Notes under the pieces: generated by a model | The model's input: only the letters and a program-made list of their open reading frames with translations | The model's database searches: none | Told to the model about the DNA's origin: nothing | Position numbers and translations under genes: made by a program | Shown here: piece after piece, positions 8,866 to 17,848 of the stretch | Layout of the letters: each line of letters opens with the position of its first letter | How positions within the stretch are numbered: the stretch's first letter is position 1 | DNA from: Nocardia vinacea | GTDB lineage: Bacteria > Actinomycetota > Actinomycetes > Mycobacteriales > Mycobacteriaceae | Assembly (NCBI RefSeq): GCF_035920345.1 | Contig: NZ_CP109149.1 | Location: 806,001-870,000 of the forward strand | Direction of reading: 5' to 3' | Length of the DNA: 64,000 nt

Positions 8866-9525
8866 ATGGCCTTGAATCGAGATGCCGATGCCAGCAGGTT
8901 GGCCGCGGAGTCGCTCGCGCAGGATGATCCGACCGGGTGGTTCGAGCAACTGTATGCGGAGGCCGCCGCCGGGGACGCGATTGTGCCGTGGGATCGCGAT
9001 GAGCCCAATCCGATGGTGGTCGAGTGGGCCGAGCGGCGCGCGGGGGACGGGGCCGGGCGTCGGGCATTGGTGATCGGCTGCGGGTACGGGCAGGACGCGG
9101 AGTACATCGCGCGGATCGGCTTCGCGACCACCGCTTTCGATATTTCGCCGACCGCGATAGCTGAAGTGCGCCAACGGTTTCCGGAGTCGGCGGTGGAGTA
9201 TGTAGTGGCCGATCTGCTGGATCCGCCCGCCGCGTGGCGGGATGCGTTCGATCTCGTCGTCGAGTCGATCACGGTGCAGTCGATGCCGGTGTCGGTGCGC
9301 GACATCGCGATCGCCAATATCCGTCGGGCCGTGGCGCCCGGTGGTCAGTTGATCGTGATCGCCGGAATCGCGGCGGAAGGGGAGGAGGTCAACGGACCGC
9401 CGTGGCCACTCACGAGGTCGGAAATCAATTCTTTTGCGGCCGAGGGAATTCGGACAGTGGATATCGAAACGAATCACGAGACGCAACGGTGGCGGGCCGA
9501 ATTCACCCGATCGGCTGCGGGATAA
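8866..9525 (+). CDS. Class I SAM-dependent methyltransferase (thiopurine methyltransferase-like)
   Basis: Soluble methyltransferase of 219 residues. The N-terminal region WFEQLYAEAAAGDAIVPWD resembles the TPMT-like small-molecule methyltransferases. SAM-binding motif I is ALVIGCGYGQDAEYIA, followed by FDISPTAIAEVRQRF (motif post-I) and VVADLLDPP. Substrate unknown. It starts 25 bases after the monooxygenase stop and is on the same strand, so they are a plausible operon. Confidence 0.85.
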   Translation: MALNRDADASRLAAESLAQDDPTGWFEQLYAEAAAGDAIVPWDRDEPNPMVVEWAERRAGDGAGRRALVIGCGYGQDAEYIARIGFATTAFDISPTAIAEVRQRFPESAVEYVVADLLDPPAAWRDAFDLVVESITVQSMPVSVRDIAIANIRRAVAPGGQLIVIAGIAAEGEEVNGPPWPLTRSEINSFAAEGIRTVDIETNHETQRWRAEFTRSAAG

Positions 9526-9539
9526 GCCGCACCCGAGGG

Positions 9540-10925
9540 TCAGATGACCGCTGTGGGCTTCCGGTCCCCAGCAACCAACGCGGCGATCTCGGCGGCGGCA
9601 CGTTCACCCGAGCGGATCGCCCCGTCCATGTAACCCATCCATACGGTCGCGGTTTCGGCTCCGGCCCAATGGATTCGGCCGATCGGTGCGCGTAGGGCCG
9701 GGCCGTATTCGGTCCAGGTGTTGGGTGGCATGAAGGCCCCGTAGCAGCCGCGGGTCCATTCGTCGGCGGACCAGTCCTTCTCGATGTAGTCGATGGGCGT
9801 GGCCGCTGCCGAGCCGAAAAACCTGGTGAGGCTGGAGATCACGATATCGCGCCGTTCCTCGACCGGGTATCGGCCCAGTCGCCGGGCATCGCCGCCTTCC
9901 AGGAAGGCGAGCAGCACACCGGGGTTCCCGTCCGGTGGGGAGTTGTCGAAGGTGACCTTCACAGGTCCGGTGGCCGCGGTGACCTGTCCGGACAGCCCAT
10001 CGGCACGCCAGAAGGGTGTGTCGTATACAGCCATGGTCTTGATGACCGAGCCGTTCGGCATGCGCTGAGTGAGCTGGTCACGATCGGCGGGCAGCGCAGG
10101 GGAGTACACCAGCCGACCTGCCAGTGCCGGGCTCATCGCCACGATCACGCGGCGGGCCAGAATCCGGGTGTCATCGCCGTGTACGACGACGGAACCCTGG
10201 GTCTGCTCGATCTTGCGCACCGGCGTATTCAGCAGCACGTGCTCGCCCAACCGCTCCGCCAGCGCGATCGAGATTCGTTGCGAACCGCCCACGATGCGGG
10301 TTTGCTGTGCGCCACCGTCGGTCTCGATCATCGAATCCACACCGCCACCGGCATTGAGATAGGCCAGCAGATGCAGCAGTGACACGTCGGCCGGATCGGC
10401 GGCCCACACCGCCTTGCAGACCATCGTGATGGCCCGGCGCGCGATCTCCGAATGCAGATTGCGTCGCATCCACGACTCGACGGTCTCGGCGTCCCATTGC
10501 CTCGCCCGCGCCGCCGACCAAGGGGCGTCCGCTGGTACCAGGCGGGACATCCGATCCAACCGCTGCAGACCGATATAGGCATCCAGCAGGGCGGCGGAGG
10601 CGATCAACGGAATCCGACCGCGATAGCGCCGCAGCTTCCCGCGGTATTCGAACAGATGCCGACCGGTGGTGTAAGTGGGAAACGTCTCCAGCCCCAATTC
10701 GTCGATCAGAGCCAGCACCCGGTCCTGACCGGGACCTACCCACTGCCCACCGACCTCGACGATCTTGCCGCTCCCGATCGGGTGGTTCAGTGTGCGACCA
10801 CCTACCCGGTCCCGCGCCTCGACGACAAGCGCATCGAATCCGTCGCGCCGCAACTGACGGGCCGCCGTCAATCCGGCCAGTCCGCCGCCGATCACCGCGA
10901 TATCCACCGTGCGCTCGACACCCAT
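9540..10925 (-). CDS. Flavin monoamine oxidase / NAD(P)-FAD amine oxidoreductase
   Basis: FAD-containing amine oxidase, 461 residues. After a short lead the dinucleotide motif is IAVIGGGLAGLTAARQL, then VVEARDRVGGRTLNH (the GG doublet of the amine-oxidase fold). The C-terminal FAD signature reads GRIHWAGAETATVWMGYMDGAIRSGERAA, a classical monoamine-oxidase ending. ATG 10925 is chosen because it places the Rossmann motif about 10 residues in; an in-frame extension to 11051 would add unconserved sequence over the divergent promoter. It ends 14 bases from the methyltransferase stop (convergent). Substrate amine unknown. Confidence 0.9.
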   Translation of the reverse strand: MGVERTVDIAVIGGGLAGLTAARQLRRDGFDALVVEARDRVGGRTLNHPIGSGKIVEVGGQWVGPGQDRVLALIDELGLETFPTYTTGRHLFEYRGKLRRYRGRIPLIASAALLDAYIGLQRLDRMSRLVPADAPWSAARARQWDAETVESWMRRNLHSEIARRAITMVCKAVWAADPADVSLLHLLAYLNAGGGVDSMIETDGGAQQTRIVGGSQRISIALAERLGEHVLLNTPVRKIEQTQGSVVVHGDDTRILARRVIVAMSPALAGRLVYSPALPADRDQLTQRMPNGSVIKTMAVYDTPFWRADGLSGQVTAATGPVKVTFDNSPPDGNPGVLLAFLEGGDARRLGRYPVEERRDIVISSLTRFFGSAAATPIDYIEKDWSADEWTRGCYGAFMPPNTWTEYGPALRAPIGRIHWAGAETATVWMGYMDGAIRSGERAAAEIAALVAGDRKPTAVI

Positions 10926-11087
10926 GGCGACCACCGATCCACCCGTGACCGATCGGACGACTCGGTCGTATGCTCCGACGTTAGGGCACACGACCCCGTC
11001 ATTGACCCCGAACAGCACCGTTTCCTTGCATCCAGCCGCAAATCGCCCCACGTGATCATGAACCCGACGCGCCCGACGGAGGCAACC

Positions 11088-11297
11088 ATGACAGAGCAGA
11101 CGCTGGCCGAACTTATAACCGATGACCTACCCCCGGGCATTGCCGCGCTGAGCCCGGAGCGGCAAGCCGAACTCGCGCAGGCGATCGTCGATGCCCGATG
11201 GCGGGAGGCGAACGAGTTGAAGGCCGCGGCCTTCGGCATGCTCGACTTTCTGCCGCGCTTCCTGCGTGGCCCGGTCAAGAAGGCGGCCGGACTATGA
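11088..11297 (+). CDS. Small conserved-looking protein, first of a coupled pair
   Basis: A 69-residue protein of unrecognised family. ATG 11088 has GGAGG 5 bases upstream. The N-terminal half is acidic (ELITDDLPPG) and is followed by a predicted amphipathic helix (SPERQAELAQAIVDARWREAN) and a basic C-terminal tail (FLRGPVKKAAGL). Its stop overlaps the next start as ATGA (11294-11297), so the two proteins are translationally coupled and probably work together. No signal peptide or membrane segment. Function unknown. Confidence 0.7.
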   Translation: MTEQTLAELITDDLPPGIAALSPERQAELAQAIVDARWREANELKAAAFGMLDFLPRFLRGPVKKAAGL

Positions 11298-12037
11298 CCG
11301 CGCAATTGCTGAAACTCGCACGGACACTAGGGGTTCCGGTCGAGCAGCTCGCTTACCTCGCCGACGTACCCGATGCGGATCTGCGGGAATTCCGCCGTCA
11401 GGTCACGGATCTGTTCGTGGCCGGACAGGAGGCCGGACTGCGGCGGGTCGCCCAGGCGTCCAAAGTGATTCCGACGTCTATCACCGCGAAAATGGTGGCG
11501 CGCAGCCGCGGTGCACTGCTCGCGGCCCGGATGTCGGGCGTGCTCGATCCGTCGCATGCGGTGGATGTCGCCAAACGCCTGCCGGTCGACTTCCTCGCCG
11601 AAATCGCCGCACGACTCGATCCACGCCATTCCGCGGCAATTATCGGTGGTTTGCCCGAGGCGACCATTGTCGCCGTGGGCAAAGAGCTTGCGGCACGCGA
11701 AGATTGGATCACGCTCGGCGAGCTGGTCGCGTCGATCCCCGATACCGCGGCCCGCGCCACCGAATCCGCACTCGATGGCATCGCACTCGTCCGCTCCGCC
11801 CACCTCGTCGACGATGCCGCACAGCTGGAACGCTTCGTCAACCTCGCTCCTCGGGACAAGATCGTCGAAATGCTGTGGGCCACCGCCGAATACGATCTAT
11901 GGCCGGAGTATCGCGGCACGCTGGACGTGCTCTCCGAATCCGCGATAGACGTGGTCCGCGCCGCCGCCGAAGAGTTGCCTGTCGAGCAGCGTGATCGCGT
12001 GTTGACCGAAATCGCCGATCGGCGTTCTGCTTGGTAA
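11294..12037 (+). CDS. Unrecognised helical-repeat protein, coupled to the 69-residue protein
   Basis: 247 residues, cytoplasmic by appearance, all-helical in character. The middle contains repeated VDFLAEIAARLDPRHSAAII / LPEATIVAVGKELAAREDW type units that resemble the helical MgtE-N or HEAT-like superhelices, but family membership is not certain. ATG 11294 overlaps the preceding stop by four bases. An N-terminal LLKLARTLGVPVEQLAYLAD segment looks like a protein-interaction helix pair. No catalytic motif is visible; a scaffold or regulator is possible. Confidence 0.75.
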   Translation: MTAQLLKLARTLGVPVEQLAYLADVPDADLREFRRQVTDLFVAGQEAGLRRVAQASKVIPTSITAKMVARSRGALLAARMSGVLDPSHAVDVAKRLPVDFLAEIAARLDPRHSAAIIGGLPEATIVAVGKELAAREDWITLGELVASIPDTAARATESALDGIALVRSAHLVDDAAQLERFVNLAPRDKIVEMLWATAEYDLWPEYRGTLDVLSESAIDVVRAAAEELPVEQRDRVLTEIADRRSAW

Positions 12038-12053
12038 CGACGGATCTGACCGA

Positions 12054-12188
12054 TCACTCGGCGATCGTCGGGCGGGGCAGCCGCACCTCCACATCGCGCG
12101 GATCGAGTCCTGGCGGCAACGGCACAGACGACGACCGCGTGGGTGTCGTTCGCAGGGTATGTGGTGGAGGTGGGCGGGTTCGCTGCAC
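12054..12188 (-). CDS. Possible 44-residue proline-rich peptide downstream of the MFS gene
   Basis: A short frame that begins with GTG immediately after the MFS stop (TAG|GTG). It encodes a Pro/Thr/Arg-rich stretch ending in PLPPGLDPRDVEVRLPRPTIAE. The C-terminal half looks protein-like, but there is no SD apart from coupling and no recognised family. It may be only an open frame. Confidence 0.25.
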   Translation of the reverse strand: MQRTRPPPPHTLRTTPTRSSSVPLPPGLDPRDVEVRLPRPTIAE

Positions 12189-13601
12189 CTAGGCGGCGTT
12201 CGCGCCCCGGCGCGGCATCATCGCGGATGCGATCACCATGACCAAGGCCATCGCGGCGACCGCGAGGAAAACCAGATGCACCGCCGAGGACAACAATGCC
12301 GGAGCCGGATGGTCGGTGTCGCCGACGCGCGAGTTCACGATCGCGCCGAATATCGCGACACCGACCGCGCTGCCCAATGACCTGGCGAACATATTCGCCG
12401 AGGTGACCACGCCGCGCTCGGACCACTCCGCCGTCGTCTGCGCCGCGATCAGGGTGGGGGTGGCAACAAGGCCCATGCCGGTGCCGATCACGAAACACGA
12501 AGCGGCGACCTGGATCAGCGTGGAATTCTCATCGATCAGCAGGGTGGTGGCGGCACCGAGCGTGGCCAAGGTGCTACCGATCAGCGCGGTCGCGCGAAAA
12601 CCGATGCGCAGGTAAACCTTTCCGGCCTGGGAGGCGGCCAGCGGCCAGCCGAGGGTGAGCGCACCGACGGTGAGACCGGCGATCAACGCCCCGGTGCCGA
12701 GCACACCCTGGGTGAAAGTCGGTACATACGAGGTCATGCCGAGCAGGATCGCGCCGACCAGCACCGAGACCAGACTGCTGGCGATAATGACCCGTCGCGT
12801 GAAAACCCACAGTGGCAGAATCGGATTCGCGGCCCGACGCTCCACCAGGCCGAACAGCACCAGCACGAGTGCGCTGCCCACGAAGATGCCGATACCGGTG
12901 GGCGACGACCAGGCCCAGGCCTGTCCACCCTCGAGCAAGCCGAGAATCAGCGCACCCGCGCCGATGGTGAGCAGTGCCGCACCGAGATAGTCGACGCGCT
13001 GTTTGCGCCGCACCGTGCTCTCCTGGAAGCTGCGCACCAACATCCACGCGGCGAGTGCGGACAGCGGGATATTGATCAGGAAGATCCAGCGCCAGCTGAT
13101 GTATTCGGCGAACAGTCCGCCCAGCAGTGGCCCGACCACCGCCGAGATGGCCCACACACTGGCCAGATAGCCCTGTACCTTGGCGCGTTCGGTCAGGGTG
13201 TAGAGATCACCAGCGATTGTCATGGTCATCGGCATGATGGCGCCCGCACCGATACCCTGCACCGCGCGGAAAATGATCAGCCCCAACATGCTCGTCGCCA
13301 CACCGCAGAGCAGTGAGCCGAGCGCGAAAACCGCGATGCCGAACAGGATTACCGGCTTGCGTCCGACCGTATCGGCAACCTTGCCGTACACCGGAACCGT
13401 AACCGCTTGGGTCAGTAGGTAAATCGAGAACAACCACGGGAATTGCGAGAAGCCGCCGAGGCTGTCGGTGATGGTCAGCACCGCAGTGGCGATAATGGTG
13501 GAATCCAGCGCGACCAGCCCCGTCGCGAGCATCAGCGAAGCAAGGATCGCACCTCGATCGGATCGCAGACCGACGGACGATTCCATTGCCTCGGTTGCCA
13601 C
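12189..13601 (-). CDS. DHA2-family MFS drug-efflux transporter (EmrB/QacA type)
   Basis: Proton-coupled exporter with 14 predicted helices, about 470 residues. Helix 1 ends with LDSTIIATAVLTI (motif D1 region). Motif A is VYGKVADTVGRKPV, and the antiporter motif C appears as SAVVGPLLGGLFAE with WRWIFLINIP following, all diagnostic of DHA2. GTG 13601 is preferred because AAGGAGAGGGG lies about 7 bases upstream; a GTG at 13634 is in frame but lacks an SD. Drug specificity cannot be read. The opposite strand upstream contains the two secreted-protein genes. Confidence 0.92.
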   Translation of the reverse strand: MATEAMESSVGLRSDRGAILASLMLATGLVALDSTIIATAVLTITDSLGGFSQFPWLFSIYLLTQAVTVPVYGKVADTVGRKPVILFGIAVFALGSLLCGVATSMLGLIIFRAVQGIGAGAIMPMTMTIAGDLYTLTERAKVQGYLASVWAISAVVGPLLGGLFAEYISWRWIFLINIPLSALAAWMLVRSFQESTVRRKQRVDYLGAALLTIGAGALILGLLEGGQAWAWSSPTGIGIFVGSALVLVLFGLVERRAANPILPLWVFTRRVIIASSLVSVLVGAILLGMTSYVPTFTQGVLGTGALIAGLTVGALTLGWPLAASQAGKVYLRIGFRATALIGSTLATLGAATTLLIDENSTLIQVAASCFVIGTGMGLVATPTLIAAQTTAEWSERGVVTSANMFARSLGSAVGVAIFGAIVNSRVGDTDHPAPALLSSAVHLVFLAVAAMALVMVIASAMMPRRGANAA

Positions 13602-13919
13602 CGACCGGCCCCTCTCCTTCGCTTCACTAACCACCCCGAAGCAACGTAGCGCGGCCGCAGCTATTCCCGCACGGAATTATTCGGCACTGGTTGGTCGCGA
13701 TCTTCGCTGCCGTCACCTTGTGGCGGGCACCGCGTCTCTTGGCTGGGCACCCCATGCGCGGGATGCCTGTTCCTTGTATGCCGGATCGATGTCTACTAAT
13801 CAAGTACGTGACATCCATCGCAATCACACTGAAAATGCCTGCTAGATATGGTGATGAATTTTCTCAGGTTGCTCATCTACTGTTTATCTCAGTAGTTGGA
13901 GCACCGAGGCAAAGGGGCC
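13602..13919. other. AT-richer divergent intergenic region
   Basis: About 318 bases between the MFS gene and the secreted-protein pair, visibly lower in GC than its surroundings over 13790-13900. It holds a small dyad CTACTG-N7-CAGTAG (13877-13895) about 25 bases before the secreted-gene start, a possible operator. No convincing gene was seen. Confidence 0.5.
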
Positions 13920-14318
13920 ATGATGCATCGAACAACAACCACGACCAAGCGCGGTGGGGCACGAGGCAGGGCCCTCGCACTGTTCGTCGGCGCGATCACC
14001 CTGGGCACGGTGGTCGGCGCGGGCGAGGCGCTCGCGAATCCGGATGCGCGCTCGGACCATTCGAACAATCGCGGCAGTACCAGCGGTCGCGATACCACCG
14101 GCTGGCATCACATCGATCCGTTCGGCTACCACCACACCCCGCAGAATTCGTTGCGGCGCAACGAACAACAGAACAATCTGCGTGAATACCGCAGCCAGAA
14201 CGTGTCCGGCGCGGATTCCTCCGGCAACCGTACCGGTGGCACGACGACATGGACCCGGGTACCGCGTCCGGACGGCGACGGCTGGACCGTATGCCGCGCC
14301 GCGGCGAGGACGTGCTGA
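13920..14318 (+). CDS. Small secreted protein of unknown function
   Basis: 132 residues with a clear Sec signal: basic start (MMHRTTTTTKRGGARGR), hydrophobic core ALALFVGAITLGTVVGAG and a probable cleavage site ALA-NP. The mature part is hydrophilic, His/Asn/Arg-rich (WHHIDPFGYHHTPQN) and carries two Cys near the C-terminus. ATG 13920 follows AAAGGGG by about 2-5 bases; ATG 13923 is equivalent. The stop overlaps the following start (TGATG), so the two secreted proteins are coupled. Family not recognised. Confidence 0.7.
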   Translation: MMHRTTTTTKRGGARGRALALFVGAITLGTVVGAGEALANPDARSDHSNNRGSTSGRDTTGWHHIDPFGYHHTPQNSLRRNEQQNNLREYRSQNVSGADSSGNRTGGTTTWTRVPRPDGDGWTVCRAAARTC

Positions 14319-14836
14319 TGATCACGACTGTGCGAAAAGCCAAGGCATTCACCCTGCTGGCGGCCGCCGCTGTCACCGCTGGCGGCCTGGAATTCGGTGT
14401 CGGGACCGCATCGGCGAGTACCGGATCCGGTGGCACCTGTCTCTGGGCGGGCACTGCGCACGCTCAGGGCGCGACCGTTGTCGCGGGTGGCCGCGACTTC
14501 CGTTGCGAATCCGACAGCCGCGGCGCGGCGCACTGGTCGAAGGGCGGACCGACGAACCGGCCGAGTACCGTGCCGAACCCGGGTGCGTACGCGCACCCGC
14601 ACCGGCTGTTCAGCGCGGGTGCGCACCAGCCCGGCACCGAGTACACCGACTATTGCGTCGGCAACCAGCTCGTCGACGGTGCGGACGATGTGTACCGAGT
14701 GGTCGCGGACGGCAGCGGTGGGCTCTATTGGAAGGCCGCAGGGCCGATTTCGGATTGGACCTTCGATTCCGATTCCCCGCGCCCGGGACCGTCGTCGCGG
14801 ACCGCGAGTCTGTGTTACGAAGGAAACCTGACCTGA
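14318..14836 (+). CDS. Secreted protein, coupled to the upstream secreted protein
   Basis: 172 residues with a signal peptide (hydrophobic FTLLAAAAVTAGGLEFGVG, probable cleavage after ASAS). The mature domain of about 140 residues contains Cys residues in GGTCLW, FRCES, DYCVG and SLCYE, consistent with two disulfides, and several aromatic-Gly turns such as GLYWKAAGPISDW. The start is ATG 14318, overlapping the previous stop by one base, with GAGGA 8 bases upstream. Family not recognised; an extracellular role is inferred from the signal peptide only. Confidence 0.75.
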   Translation: MITTVRKAKAFTLLAAAAVTAGGLEFGVGTASASTGSGGTCLWAGTAHAQGATVVAGGRDFRCESDSRGAAHWSKGGPTNRPSTVPNPGAYAHPHRLFSAGAHQPGTEYTDYCVGNQLVDGADDVYRVVADGSGGLYWKAAGPISDWTFDSDSPRPGPSSRTASLCYEGNLT

Positions 14837-15014
14837 TCGGGCAATCCAGCGAAATGCGTTGGGGCGTAAAGCAAGCGCTCCACCGTTTCGCTGGCTGACC
14901 GAGTCTCGGGGACGCTGTAGCCACATACGGCCCACCCGGTCGCCAGGTCACCGACCCGTGACGATGCAGCGATGTGGATGCTGCCAGGTAGCGGACGGTT
15001 TAGAATTCAGGACC

Positions 15015-15896
15015 ATGACCGCCTTCAACGGCAAGGTCGTACTCATCACCGGCGGCGCGCGCGGCATCGGCGCAGAGGTCGCCCGGCGGCTGCGTGCGCG
15101 AGGCGCGCACCTTGTGCTCATCGATATCGACTCACCCCCGCTGCGAGAACTCGCGGCCGAACTCGGCGGCGACGAGCATGTGGTGGCGGCTTCTGCCGAC
15201 GTGCGCGACTTCACCGCGATGCAGGCCGCGGTCGCGCAGGGGATCGAGAGGTTCGGCGGCATCGACATCGTCGTCGCGAACGCGGGAATCGCCAGCTACG
15301 GGTCGGTCCTGACGGTGGACCCCGCGGCCTTCCGGCGGGTGATCGAGGTCAACCTTGTCGGTTGTTTCCACACCGTGCGCGCCGCTCTGCCATCGGTCAT
15401 CGAGCGGCGCGGGTACGTGCTGATCGTCTCCTCCCTCGCGGCCTATATGGCGATGCCGGGGATGACGGCCTACGACGCCTCCAAGGCCGGGGTCGAGCAC
15501 TTCGCGAACGCATTGCGGCTCGAGGTCGCGCACCGCGGCGTCGATGTCGGGTCCGCGCACATGTCGTGGATCGACACCCCGCTCGTGCGGGAAAGCTTCG
15601 CCGATCTGCCCGCGGTCGGGCGAGCGCTCGCCGCACTTCCGAGGCCGATCCGCAAGACGACCTCGGTGCAGAAATGCGCCGCCAGATTCGAGCGGGGAAT
15701 CGAGCGGCGCGCCAGACGGATCAACGTGCCCGTCTGGGTCGGCGCCCTGCGTTGGCTGAGGCCGCTGCTGCAGACGCCGGCCGCCGAGCGCGCGGGCAGC
15801 AAGACCACCTCGACGTGGCTGCCGGATATGGACGCCGAGGTGGCCGGGCTGGGTCGTTCGCTCAGCGCCCGGACGCAGGCGCTCGGCGAGGACTAG
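15015..15896 (+). CDS. Short-chain dehydrogenase/reductase (SDR)
   Basis: NAD(P)-dependent oxidoreductase, 293 residues. The cofactor motif is TGGARGIGAEVA, then NAGIA (NNAG-equivalent), the catalytic Ser in IVSSLAAYM and YDASKAG with the catalytic Tyr and Lys. It has a longer C-terminal tail than classical SDRs (about 50 extra residues), as often seen in mycolate-producing actinobacteria. ATG 15015 is the only start that places the Rossmann motif at about residue 14. Substrate unknown. It ends 13 bases before the convergent LGFP gene. Confidence 0.88.
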   Translation: MTAFNGKVVLITGGARGIGAEVARRLRARGAHLVLIDIDSPPLRELAAELGGDEHVVAASADVRDFTAMQAAVAQGIERFGGIDIVVANAGIASYGSVLTVDPAAFRRVIEVNLVGCFHTVRAALPSVIERRGYVLIVSSLAAYMAMPGMTAYDASKAGVEHFANALRLEVAHRGVDVGSAHMSWIDTPLVRESFADLPAVGRALAALPRPIRKTTSVQKCAARFERGIERRARRINVPVWVGALRWLRPLLQTPAAERAGSKTTSTWLPDMDAEVAGLGRSLSARTQALGED

Positions 15897-15908
15897 GGTC
15901 GGTTTTCA

Positions 15909-16658
15909 TCAGGGCTGCCAGGTGATCCGACCGCCCTGGAAGTCCTGCGCCTTCCCACCCTGGTAGTCGTATTCCTCGCCCGTCGGGAACCCATAGCGCC
16001 CGGATTCCGCGCCATTGGACACCCACAGATCGCGTATAGCACCCCAGACGACATGCGCACCGGTACGCGCGGACCAATAGATCGCGCCACCGGGGAACAG
16101 GTTGTAGCGTCCGTTGTCCGCGCGCGCGGACGCCTCATCGGTGAGCGGGAACCCGAGCGCACCGCTCTCCCAGCCGTAGGCCCCCCACTTGTCGCGGATC
16201 GGGCCGCCGATCTGGTGCGCGGCGGTACCGAGAGACCAGTAAATGGACCCGCCCTGGAAAACGTTGTAGGCGCCGGATCCCGACGGCGTCGAGAGCTGAC
16301 GGGTGACGGGGTAGCGCAGCACACCGGTTTCCCAGCCGAGATCACGCCACTTGTCGCGGATCGCGCCGCCGACCGCATTGGCGCCGGTATCGGGATGCCA
16401 ATAGATCGAGGCATTGCGCTCGAAGGTCTGATACCGGCCGCCGTTGGCGGCATCGGCTTCGGGTGCGGTCGGGTCGCCGAGCGCGCCGGGGCCGCCCACC
16501 TGGTCGTATTCGACCTCGATGGCTCCGCCGACGTCGAACGGACCGACAGGGCGCGCCGTTGCGGTGCCGAGGCCGACGCTCAGCAGCAGGGCCAGTGCGG
16601 CGGTGGTCGATGTGAGTGCTGCCCGCGCGGGGCGTGCGGTGCGAAATTGCGGTGCCAA
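15909..16658 (-). CDS. Secreted LGFP-repeat cell-wall protein
   Basis: 249 residues with a signal peptide (hydrophobic TSTTAALALLLSVGLGTATA) followed by four tandem LGFP-type repeats of about 50 residues. Recognisable units are GGAIRDKWRDLGWETGVLRYP, GGPIRDKWGAYGWESGALGFP and WGAIRDLWVSNGAESGRYGFP, each with a following aromatic NVFQGGSIYWS or NLFPGGAIYWS strand. LGFP domains occur in corynebacterial and nocardial envelope proteins, such as PS1-type mycolyltransferases, and are thought to anchor in the wall. No catalytic domain is attached here, so it is probably structural. Confidence 0.92.
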   Translation of the reverse strand: MAPQFRTARPARAALTSTTAALALLLSVGLGTATARPVGPFDVGGAIEVEYDQVGGPGALGDPTAPEADAANGGRYQTFERNASIYWHPDTGANAVGGAIRDKWRDLGWETGVLRYPVTRQLSTPSGSGAYNVFQGGSIYWSLGTAAHQIGGPIRDKWGAYGWESGALGFPLTDEASARADNGRYNLFPGGAIYWSARTGAHVVWGAIRDLWVSNGAESGRYGFPTGEEYDYQGGKAQDFQGGRITWQP

Positions 16659-16816
16659 TTGAACTCCTGAGCAGGTCGTAGTCGAATACGAACTTCAGTG
16701 AAGCCGCGAACTGTCGTCAGAGGAGTCGACAGCCTTCTATCGGTGGCAGCGCGATATCCGTTAGCCAACCTAGCTATTCCGTGCTTCGCTGAGTGGCCAG
16801 CGATAGGCTAGAGCAT

Positions 16817-17833
16817 ATGGTCGAGTCGACGAGGATTGTGCTGGTATCCCGGCCGGAGGGCGCACCGACCCCGGCGAATTTCCGCATCGAGACCGCGGCA
16901 CTTCCCGAGCCCGGCGAGGGCGAGGTGCTGCTGCGCACCCTGTACTTATCCCTCGATCCGTATATGCGCGGGCGGATGAGTGCCGCCAAGTCGTATGCGG
17001 CGCCGGTAGAGGTCGGCGATGTGATGGTCGGCGGCACCGTCGCCGAGGTGCTCGAATCCGGGGATCCGTCGATCGCGAAAGGTGATGTGGTGCAGGCCTA
17101 TTCGGGCTGGCAGACGCATCAGGTCGCGCCCGCGTCGGGGCTGCGCAAGTTGGATCTGGACAAAGCGCCGATATCGACCGCGCTGGGTGTGCTCGGCATG
17201 CCGGGGTTCACGGCGTATTCCGGGCTATTGAAGATCGGGCAGCCGAAGGCGGGGGAGACCCTGGTGGTCGCCGCGGCCAGTGGCCCGGTCGGTTCCGCCG
17301 TCGGCCAGATCGCCCGTATCAAGGGTGTGCGGGCGATCGGCATTGCGGGTGGCCCGGAGAAATGCGCTTATGTGCGTGAAGAATTGGGCTTCGAAGCCGC
17401 AATCGACCATCGCGCAACAGATTTCGCCGATCAACTGCGCGCCGCAGTGCCCGACGGCATCGATATCTATTTCGAAAATGTTGGTGGCGCGGTGGCGGAC
17501 GCGGTGTATCCGCTGCTGAATACCTATGCGCGCGTGCCTGTTTGCGGACTCATCGCGAATTACAACGCGACTGGCGCACCCGAGGGGTCGGATCGCTTGC
17601 CCGGTTTCTACGGTCGCATTCTGACCAAGAGTCTCACGGTGCGGGGATTCATCCAGACCGAATTCGTCCGGGAGATGTACAAGGACTTCCTGCACGAGAT
17701 GTCCGGCTGGATCGCCGAGGACCTGGTCCGCTACCGCGAGGACATTGTCGAAGGCCTCGAGCATGCACCGGAGGCGTTTATCGGCATGCTCGAGGGCCGT
17801 AACTTCGGCAAACTCGTGGTACGGGTCGGGTAG
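16817..17833 (+). CDS. NADP-dependent MDR oxidoreductase (CurA / prostaglandin-reductase-like)
   Basis: Zinc-independent medium-chain reductase of 338 residues that typically reduces activated C=C bonds. The N-terminal signature YLSLDPYMRGRMS is characteristic of this subgroup. The nucleotide-binding region reads VVAAASGPVGSAVGQIA, then GIAGGPEKCAYV, and the C-terminal block ends with LEGRNFGKLVVRVG. ATG 16817 is chosen as the family start; GTG 16793 would add eight residues. Substrate not predictable. Confidence 0.88.
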   Translation: MVESTRIVLVSRPEGAPTPANFRIETAALPEPGEGEVLLRTLYLSLDPYMRGRMSAAKSYAAPVEVGDVMVGGTVAEVLESGDPSIAKGDVVQAYSGWQTHQVAPASGLRKLDLDKAPISTALGVLGMPGFTAYSGLLKIGQPKAGETLVVAAASGPVGSAVGQIARIKGVRAIGIAGGPEKCAYVREELGFEAAIDHRATDFADQLRAAVPDGIDIYFENVGGAVADAVYPLLNTYARVPVCGLIANYNATGAPEGSDRLPGFYGRILTKSLTVRGFIQTEFVREMYKDFLHEMSGWIAEDLVRYREDIVEGLEHAPEAFIGMLEGRNFGKLVVRVG

Positions 17834-17848
17834 CGGACCAGGATCGGA

